DNA of 49,898 bases, from the NCBI GenBank assembly GCA_003022535.1, contig PXTT01000055.1, forward strand, positions 3,235 through 53,132, in the 5' to 3' direction. A program made the translations under genes and the position numbers. This document shows, one piece after another, positions 44,212 to 49,898 of this stretch (position 1 is its first letter; each line of letters begins with the position of its first letter). Source of the stretch: Bacteroidetes bacterium QS_9_68_14 (GTDB lineage Bacteria > Bacteroidota > Rhodothermia > Rhodothermales > Salinibacteraceae). The notes below the pieces were generated by a model. That model was not told where the DNA came from, made no database searches, and worked only from the letters and a program-made list of their open reading frames with translations.

Positions 44212-47200
44212 TCAGAACTGGATGCGCAGCGTAGCAGAGTATCTACGCTGCAGTGGAAAATTGTACACGTCGTTGCCCATCAGAAAGTTATTCTGAAGGT
44301 CGGTCCCACCCCCCCGACCGATGGAGTTGACCTCAGGGTCGCCGCCGCTGTATTTCGTCCACAGCGCCAAGTTGCGAGCGCCCAACGTGAACGAAGCGCC
44401 CCTGAGCACCTCTCCGCTCAGCCCGTCGAGCAACGACTCGGGGAGCTGGTAGGTAAGGCTCAGTTCACGCCACCGCACGAAGTCAGCACTTTCGACCGTG
44501 TTCACACCGCTGAAGGGAGCCAGCGCCAAATACTCGTTGACCCACTCCTGGGCCGCTTCGAAGCGCACTTCAGGATCGTCCAGGGGATTGTAGTTTTCGT
44601 CGACCCCCCCAGTGATGTAATCGCGCTGTAGCCGCGCAGCGCCCGGCGTGTTGCGCCCGACCGCCTCGCCGGACCTGCGAAAAGCATCCGTGAGGTTGCT
44701 CACGTAGTAATTCCCCGTCTTGTACTCGAAGAGCGTTTCCAGCCGGAAGTTTTTGTAAGAGAACGACCCCCCGAAGCTTCCCTTCCAGTCGGGCACAGGC
44801 TTGCCGAGATAGTGGTCCAGGAAGTCGCCGTCGCCACTTTCGTCGGCCCGCAGCACGTAGCTGTTGAGCTCGCTCAGGAGCGAAGTCGAGGGGGTGTCTG
44901 GGTCGATCTTGTCAAAGAAGCTGATCAGTTGTCCACGCGTGTCGGGCTGGCCGTCTTCATTTGTGTCGAAGGGAAAGCGGCCCTCGGGAGCATCGAGTAT
45001 CTTGGCTCCGAAGAAAGCGCCCGGTGTATACCCCTCTTTGATAAAGTTGCGCGTGCGCGGGTAGCTTCCTCCCACCTTGATGGACGACGCGCCGCCCAAT
45101 GAAGTGACTTGCTGCCACAGGTACGAGGCGTTTGCGAAAAGCTGCACGTTGAAGTCGTCGGTATTGAGCAGCGCCGCATCTAAAGCAAGTTCTAGCCCTT
45201 GCCCTTTCAATTCTCCTATGTTGTCGAGTTGGGGAGCGCGAAAGCCGCCTGTGAGGGGGAACTGTCGAGACACGAGAGCACTGCTCACCGTTCTGTTCCA
45301 GTAGGTGGCCTCGAGAGCGTATCGGTCGTCGTAAAAGGCGCTCTCCAGCCCTACCTCCCACTCCGTAGATTCCTCCGGCTGCAAGTCTGGGTTGCCCAAG
45401 TTTGACGGCACGATGCCTGCCCCGAACTCGGACGAAAGGGGGGCATATGTCGTAAGGGCATCGAAAGCTCCAGGCTGCAGGCCCGATTGTCCCCATGCCA
45501 CTCGAACACGCAGTGAGGAGAGCGGGTCGGTACCCTCCTCCGACCAGAACGGTGCGTCCGTCAGCGGGAGGGACCCCTGAATTTTAGGGTAGAATGCCGC
45601 ATTGAAGTCTTGTCCGAAAGCGCTATTGGCATCAAGGCGCCCTCCGAGTGTGAGAAAAACCCAGTCATTGTATCCCAACTGTTCCTGTCCAAACACGCCC
45701 AGCGTGATCACTTCTTGTCTAAACTCGGTAGCGTCGCGCTGATCTGCCGCCTCCACGACTCCGAGACCCGGCCCCGGGAAGTTAACCCCCTCGGTTCCGC
45801 TGGCGTGCAGATCCGAGAAGAACCCCTGTGAGCCGACGACAAATGAACTCTCAAAGCTGCCGAACTCGTTTTCGAGGGTGCCTTTCACGTCGTAGGTGAG
45901 TTCCGTATTGTTGCGGTCGCCCGTGTAGCGAGCCCCTCGCGGAGTCTCTTGGGAAAACCCATCGATATTGTACCCGAAGGGCCACGTCTCCACGTCCTCC
46001 TGATTGCTGAAGTCTGCCCCGAAGGTAGCGTCGAGCGTGAGCATGTCGAGAGGATAGTAGCTTATGCCAACGCTCCCGTTGTAGTGCTGCACGCTCTGCG
46101 TAGTAGTGATCTGAAGCACTTCGTCTGGGGTCGCGAAGACGGGGCTGCCCGTCAGGTTGTTTTCGCTGATGAGCCGTGGTTGCCCGAAGACGGTGAGGGG
46201 GAGCGGGGCGTAGATGTTGTTGCTGTTCTGGAAGGTCTCGTTGGAGCGGTCTGTGTAGCTCGTCGTCGCGGTGATTTCCAACTTGTCGCTCGGCGTAATA
46301 CTGAGGTTGGCGTTGAACTGACCAAGCTGCTGAGTATCTGCGGTGAGCGTAGACTCCCCGGCTCCGTAACCGCGGTCTCCCTTCGCCCCGAAAGGGCCGT
46401 CTTCCTGCGACCACCGACCGGCGAGAAAGTAGGTCACCGCATCGTTTCCCCCAGAGGCTGAGAGCGAGTATGTTTGGTAGCGCCCCGTTTCGTAGAGGTC
46501 CTCAACGAAGTCAGCCTGCGCGACTTCGTAGGCCTGGTAGTCCCCCTCCATGTTGCTGCTAATTCGGGCAGCGACCTCTTGGGCTGACTGCTCGAGCTCG
46601 CCCTGGCTGTTGTAGATATTACGCCCGAAGCCGGCAATAGGCTCATATACGTCAGGATACCGGCCAATTCCTTGCCGTGTCTGAAAGGAAAGCTTCAAAG
46701 GGCCGGCGCTTCCTTTCTTGGTAAAAATCTGAATCACGCCGTTGGAAGCTTCGCTCCCGTAGAGCGTGGCGGCTGCCGCCCCCTTCAGCACTTCCACGCG
46801 ATCGATCGCCAGAGGGTTGATGTCGTCGAGGCGGGAAGGAGTCCCTCCCCCGCCAGCTCCGACTGTACCCGAAAATCCCCCACCTGCGTCTACTCGCACA
46901 CCGTCTATGTAAACGACGGGCTCGTTGCTCTGCGAAAGGCTGGCAGAACCGCGAATACGGATGCGCGACCCCTCCCCCGTCGTGCCGCTCGAAGGCAGCC
47001 CTTCCAAGCCGGGCTCGCGCCCCTGTAGCATGTTGGAGAAGTTCTTTACGGGCGCCGTCTGAAGGTCAGCGGCATCGATAGTCCCGATGCTATTGCCGAG
47101 TTTGCGTTGCTCGACGGGGCCTCCCGTACCCGTGACAACAACCTCATCGAGATTGATGGCGCTCTCCTGTAGCGTGAAATCAATCGAAGTCGTCTCGCCA

Positions 47201-47523
47201 GAAGTTAAAGTAACTTGCTTTGATTTGGTGCGGTAGCCGACGAAACTGGCTTCAACGGTGTGCTCTCCAGCAGGCACACTTTCGAGCGTGTATTTTCCTT
47301 CAGGCCCTGTCACACTTCCGATCTGCAGGTCTTTGATGGCCACCTGCGCGCCGGGCAGTGTCGTGCCATCTGTGTTTTCTACAATACCTGCTATTCGTCC
47401 TTCCTCGTTGTTCTCTTGCGCAACAGCCGCAAAAGGAATCTGAAGAAGGAGCATCATCAACATCGAAGCAAGCATCCACCTTGCTCCTTTCACGGCCCGC
47501 TGCTTCGTACTTCGGTTCACCAT
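44212..47523 (-). CDS. SusC/RagA family TonB-linked outer membrane protein
   Basis: Start ATG 47523 (MVNRSTKQRAVKGARWMLASMLMMLLLQIPFAAVAQ) gives 1103 aa and a clear signal peptide. A carboxypeptidase-regulatory-like domain follows (GRIAGIVENTDGTTLPGAQVAI...VPAGEHTVEASFVGYRTKS), then the SusC plug with the signature VVVTGTGGPVEQRKLGNSIGTI, SSGTTGEGSRIRIRGSASLSQSNEPVVYIDGVRVD and INPLAIDRVEVLKGAAAATLYGSEASNGVIQIFTKKG. The barrel ends RRYSATLRIQF. With SusD it imports oligosaccharides or peptides. The reading frame is intact. Codon choice is less GC-biased than elsewhere in the window, suggesting later acquisition. Confidence 0.94.
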   Translation of the reverse strand: MVNRSTKQRAVKGARWMLASMLMMLLLQIPFAAVAQENNEEGRIAGIVENTDGTTLPGAQVAIKDLQIGSVTGPEGKYTLESVPAGEHTVEASFVGYRTKSKQVTLTSGETTSIDFTLQESAINLDEVVVTGTGGPVEQRKLGNSIGTIDAADLQTAPVKNFSNMLQGREPGLEGLPSSGTTGEGSRIRIRGSASLSQSNEPVVYIDGVRVDAGGGFSGTVGAGGGGTPSRLDDINPLAIDRVEVLKGAAAATLYGSEASNGVIQIFTKKGSAGPLKLSFQTRQGIGRYPDVYEPIAGFGRNIYNSQGELEQSAQEVAARISSNMEGDYQAYEVAQADFVEDLYETGRYQTYSLSASGGNDAVTYFLAGRWSQEDGPFGAKGDRGYGAGESTLTADTQQLGQFNANLSITPSDKLEITATTSYTDRSNETFQNSNNIYAPLPLTVFGQPRLISENNLTGSPVFATPDEVLQITTTQSVQHYNGSVGISYYPLDMLTLDATFGADFSNQEDVETWPFGYNIDGFSQETPRGARYTGDRNNTELTYDVKGTLENEFGSFESSFVVGSQGFFSDLHASGTEGVNFPGPGLGVVEAADQRDATEFRQEVITLGVFGQEQLGYNDWVFLTLGGRLDANSAFGQDFNAAFYPKIQGSLPLTDAPFWSEEGTDPLSSLRVRVAWGQSGLQPGAFDALTTYAPLSSEFGAGIVPSNLGNPDLQPEESTEWEVGLESAFYDDRYALEATYWNRTVSSALVSRQFPLTGGFRAPQLDNIGELKGQGLELALDAALLNTDDFNVQLFANASYLWQQVTSLGGASSIKVGGSYPRTRNFIKEGYTPGAFFGAKILDAPEGRFPFDTNEDGQPDTRGQLISFFDKIDPDTPSTSLLSELNSYVLRADESGDGDFLDHYLGKPVPDWKGSFGGSFSYKNFRLETLFEYKTGNYYVSNLTDAFRRSGEAVGRNTPGAARLQRDYITGGVDENYNPLDDPEVRFEAAQEWVNEYLALAPFSGVNTVESADFVRWRELSLTYQLPESLLDGLSGEVLRGASFTLGARNLALWTKYSGGDPEVNSIGRGGGTDLQNNFLMGNDVYNFPLQRRYSATLRIQF

Positions 47524-47669
47524 AGTAGGGCTGTCAAAACTGAGTGTAAGCCACGCGATTGAAGACTGGAAAGGCACTTTAATCATGTGCCGAGGAGAAA
47601 ACGCTCTTCTGTAGTGGGACGATTTTCTTTTCCTTCATCTTACGGCTTCTTGCCCTGAGACCGGCGCGC

Positions 47670-47980
47670 TTATGCCGAGGCCGCCGCCCGCGGCTCGCTG
47701 GCTGCTTGCGCTGGGACGCCTGTTTCCGGCTGCGCCCCATTCCCGGAATCGCTTGTCGCAGCCTTCGACGGCGTGGTGCCGCCCTGCTCGTGGGGCACCA
47801 AGACGTGCCGAGACGACGGCCGAGGCCGCACCGTCGCGCCGTAGATCCTGATGACGGCCCCGCTGGGGTGGATCGAATGCGGGATGTCGTAAAACCTTGT
47901 ATTCCGCCAGTCCGGGTTTTCAAGCTGCCGTCGGTAGGGGTTCAGGTTCGGAAGCGGGTTCTTTGGTGGGGAGCCAGCGG
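47670..47980 (-). pseudogene. Unrecognised coding remnant, minus strand
   Basis: No start codon is available, so the track does not list it, but the frame ending at TAA 47670 reads NPYRRQLENPDWRNTRFYDIPHSIHPSGAVIRIYGATVRPRPSSRHVLVPHEQGGTTPSKAA, followed by a Ser/Ala-rich tail. This is convincingly protein-like. Upstream, around 47940, the neighbouring frame (EEFCRWLPTKEPASEPEP) looks better, so a frameshift is likely there. I recognise no family. It is probably the 3' end of a broken gene. Confidence 0.4.
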
Positions 47981-48225
47981 CAGAACTCCTCCCCCTTTGA
48001 GGTAGCGCCTGCCAGCAAGGCCACTCCTCGTGCTGCTCGGCGCGGAGCGCACCCCGAGGGGGCCGCCAGACCGACCGCTGGTTCTGAAAGACATGGACGA
48101 CGCTCTCGCGCCGTCCGATACACCGATTCGGGCCTCAATTTTCCGTTGACTCGGTTCGATTGTGCCCTCATCGTAACAGGTCTTACGTTCAACGTCAATC
48201 AAAATTAGGAAACTGTTCTTCTTTA

Positions 48226-48284
48226 GGGCCGAGTCGCACCATCTGGGGGCTGAGTCGTACCAGCCGGGGGCCGAATCGTAGATC
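48226..48284. repeat. 21-bp tandem repeat, 2.8 copies
   Basis: GGGCCGAGTCGCACCATCTGG (48226-48246), GGGCTGAGTCGTACCAGCCGG (48247-48267) and GGGCCGAATCGTAGATC (48268-48284). On the minus strand it would encode the heptad YDSAPxW, but no supported gene contains it. Confidence 0.75.
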
Positions 48285-48364
48285 AAGATGCCCAATGCTA
48301 ATCAGGGGTTGAGCGCGAGCAGCAGTAGCGTCGCGGCGGCCGGTCGCCCGGAACGCACGAGCGA

Positions 48365-48404
48365 GCCGTTCCCAGCAGGAACAAGCCGTTCCTGGCAGGA
48401 ACGC
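48365..48404. repeat. Two tandem 20-bp units, each an inverted repeat
   Basis: GCCGTTCCCAGCAGGAACAA and GCCGTTCCTGGCAGGAACGC lie head to tail. Each contains a perfect 5-bp dyad GTTCC-N5-GGAAC, and the dyads are 20 bp apart, about two helical turns, so a protein-binding site is conceivable. Confidence 0.65.
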
Positions 48405-48559
48405 CCCTTCGAGGCTCGCTGGACGCCGCTGGTCTTCTCGCCCGGGGTCCAGTCGAATAGCTTGAATAGCGACGCAACCGGCTGCCGCCCGCTACTGACG
48501 GCCTTCGAGAATAGCTTACCGGCAGCCGAAAGGTGGACGGTCAGCACCGCCTCGTCCCA

Positions 48560-48592
48560 GTGAAGCCGGGCCTCGTCGGTGAAGCCGGGCCT
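48560..48592. repeat. Direct repeat GTGAAGCCGGGCCT with 19-bp period
   Basis: The 14-mer GTGAAGCCGGGCCT occurs at 48560-48573 and 48579-48592, separated by CGTCG. It is a short local duplication inside the protein-like remnant described for this region. Confidence 0.6.
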
Positions 48593-48818
48593 GGAGCGCT
48601 TGCAGACGAACAGGTGGGTAGATCCGGGCGAGCGTGGAACCGGAGTCCGTGTCGCCAGCGGCGGCTTTCGGGGGAAGCAGCGTCAGAAGACGCCGCGAGG
48701 GAAAGAGGCTCATAGGCCGAACGGCAGTATGGCCGCCGCGGCAGGGGGGCATGCGCGAGGCGCCACGCGAAAGAAAGAAGCGTTGCTCTCCTTTCCCCTC
48801 CCGTCAGATCCTACTCCA

Positions 48819-49898
48819 TCAGAGCAACTCCTGGATGGCTTTCTCCAACCCGTCGAGCGTGAAGGGCTTGCTCATCACGCGGTCCACGTCGGCGCCGGCT
48901 TCGAGGTCGGCGTCGCCGGTGAGCAGCACGATGGGTAGGTGCGGGGTGCGGCGGCGCAGGGCGCGCGCGAGCTGGCGGCCGTTCATGGCGGGCATCCCAT
49001 AGTCGGTAAAGACGATGTCGAAACCGCTGTTCTCGGTGAGGGCCAGCGCCTCGGCCCCGCTGGTGGCCTGCTCGACGGTGTGGCCCTTCAGCCCCAGGAG
49101 CTTGCCGAGGACGGAGCGCACGCGCTTCTCGTCGTCTACGATCAGGACGCGCGCGCGGCGCGAGGGGGGGGCGCTCTCTTCGGGAGCCCCGTTGCCGGCG
49201 GGTTCTTCCTCAACGGCGGGGAAGAAGAGCGTGAAGCGCGTGCCGCGCCCCAGCGCGGAGTCGACCTGAATGTGGCCGCCGTGCTCCTGGACGATCCCGT
49301 AGCTCACCGACAAGCCCATACCGCTGCCGTGCTCACCTTTGGTGGTGAAAAACGGTTCGAAGACGTGCTCGCGCACGTCGGCGCTCATCCCTGCACCGGT
49401 GTCCTCAACTTCCGCGCGCACGCCGCGTCCTTCGTCGTAGCCAGTGCGCAGCGTCAGGCGCCCGCCCTCGGGCATGGCCTGCACGGCGTTGAGAATGAGG
49501 TTCACGAAGACCTCGCGCAGCTCGGTGGCCACGCCGCGCACCGGAGGCGTGACGTGCAGGTCGCGCTCCAGCTCAATGGCGATGCCCTGGCGGCGCGGCT
49601 CGTTGTACCAGTAAGGCCGCGTGAGCGTGAGGCACCCCTCAATGAGCGCCGAGAGGTCGAGCGTCTCGAACTCCGACTGGCCTTCCCGTCGGCTGTACCG
49701 CTGGATCTTCTCGACGAGGGCGGCCCCATCGACGGCCACCTGCTCGATGGTCTGGACGGACTCGCTGAGCGCGTCGGCATCGCCGCGCTGCTCGACGCGC
49801 TTCTGGAGAAGCTCGGCGTGGCCGAGGAGGGCGCTCAACAGGTTGTTGAGGTCGTGAGCCACGCCCATCGTCATGCGGCCCAGCGCCTCCATGCGGTG
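48819..49898 (-). CDS. Hybrid histidine kinase with C-terminal receiver (5' part outside the window)
   Basis: The visible 359 or so residues are the C-terminal part of a larger sensor. The dimerisation/phosphoacceptor box is GRMTMGVAHDLNNLLSALLGHAELL (His in VAHDLNN). The ATPase domain shows the N box EVFVNLILNAVQAMP, the G1 box VEDTGAGM, the F box FEPFFTTK and the G2 box GSGMGLSVSYGIV. After a linker (EEPAGNGAPEESAPPSRR) comes a receiver domain: VLIVDDEKRVRS, phosphoacceptor Asp in DIVFTDYGMP and the conserved Lys in VMSKPFT. The sensory region must lie beyond base 49898. The kinase and receiver residues all look intact. Track start 49892 is an internal Met. Confidence 0.92.
   Translation of the reverse strand, partial: HRMEALGRMTMGVAHDLNNLLSALLGHAELLQKRVEQRGDADALSESVQTIEQVAVDGAALVEKIQRYSRREGQSEFETLDLSALIEGCLTLTRPYWYNEPRRQGIAIELERDLHVTPPVRGVATELREVFVNLILNAVQAMPEGGRLTLRTGYDEGRGVRAEVEDTGAGMSADVREHVFEPFFTTKGEHGSGMGLSVSYGIVQEHGGHIQVDSALGRGTRFTLFFPAVEEEPAGNGAPEESAPPSRRARVLIVDDEKRVRSVLGKLLGLKGHTVEQATSGAEALALTENSGFDIVFTDYGMPAMNGRQLARALRRRTPHLPIVLLTGDADLEAGADVDRVMSKPFTLDGLEKAIQELL

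Larger units (their letters stand above)
47981..48818. other. Degenerate region without an intact gene
   Basis: About 0.8 kb between the remnant and the histidine kinase. It holds A/T-richer sequence near 48130-48225, a 21-bp tandem repeat, a pair of tandem dyads and a 19-bp-period duplication. A minus-strand frame LFVCKRSRPGFTDEARLHWDEAVLTVHLSAAGKLFSKAVSSGRQPVASLFKLFDWTPGEKTSG (about 48430-48615) is protein-like but lacks a start and breaks off. Track ORFs here in other frames have no recognisable features. Confidence 0.4.

Overview
The window is about 50 kb of GC-rich bacterial chromosome. It reads as a member of the Bacteroidota/Rhodothermota side of the tree, probably a Rhodothermales-like marine or halotolerant organism. 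The support is a PorX-type response regulator (receiver plus PglZ domain, the regulator of type IX secretion), a SusC/SusD pair, two further TonB-dependent receptors with N-terminal carboxypeptidase-regulatory-like domains, and weak ribosome binding sites with frequent GTG/TTG starts. The phylum is an inference from gene content. I saw no rRNA, tRNA or CRISPR array.

Layout. 0-5.4 kb: a cut-off pentapeptide-repeat membrane protein, a small membrane protein with a probable frameshift, a membrane-anchored flavin disulfide-reductase relative lacking one redox cysteine, a DUF2237 protein and a group II PLP decarboxylase. 5.6-14.6 kb: seven co-directional genes, namely inositol-3-phosphate synthase, an HD-like protein, a Gfo/Idh/MocA oxidoreductase, a rubredoxin/metallo-beta-lactamase-YcaO fusion, a TIM-barrel isomerase, a GT4 glycosyltransferase and a PIG-L deacetylase. 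This is the best candidate for an undescribed pathway: parts resemble mycothiol/bacillithiol assembly and cyclitol oxidation, but with a YcaO ATP-dependent enzyme at the centre. 14.6-19.9 kb: a TonB-dependent receptor and a PKD surface lipoprotein behind a Pho-box-like array of 11-bp periodic repeats, ending in a strong hairpin. 20-25 kb: a PIN-domain remnant, a GT-B glycosyltransferase and a minus-strand operon porX-tsaE-folC in which folC is broken. 25-36.9 kb: mostly housekeeping genes (O-methyltransferase, biotin carboxylase, CbpA-type DnaJ, carotenoid-desaturase-like oxidoreductase, a membrane-protein/HTH pair, acyl-CoA dehydrogenase, pyrF, DUF2851, ABM-domain protein). 36.9-47.5 kb: a minus-strand nutrient-uptake block (susC, susD, a large BNR-repeat lipoprotein, another TonB receptor). 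The susC/susD part is visibly less GC-rich than the rest. 47.5-48.8 kb: a degenerate stretch with gene remnants and tandem repeats. 48.8 kb to the end: a hybrid histidine kinase running off the window.

Two features cut across the window. First, many gene starts sit in short low-complexity spacer repeats of several families (for example CCGAAATCCGAAATC, TACGCACTACGC, CGAACCACGAACAACGAA, CCATCGACCATCTAC). One such element lies in the middle of the broken folC. Second, several genes need a single-base correction to give a full product, which may reflect assembly indels rather than true decay. Most long ORFs in the supplied track that lie opposite recognised genes are high-GC shadows and were left out.
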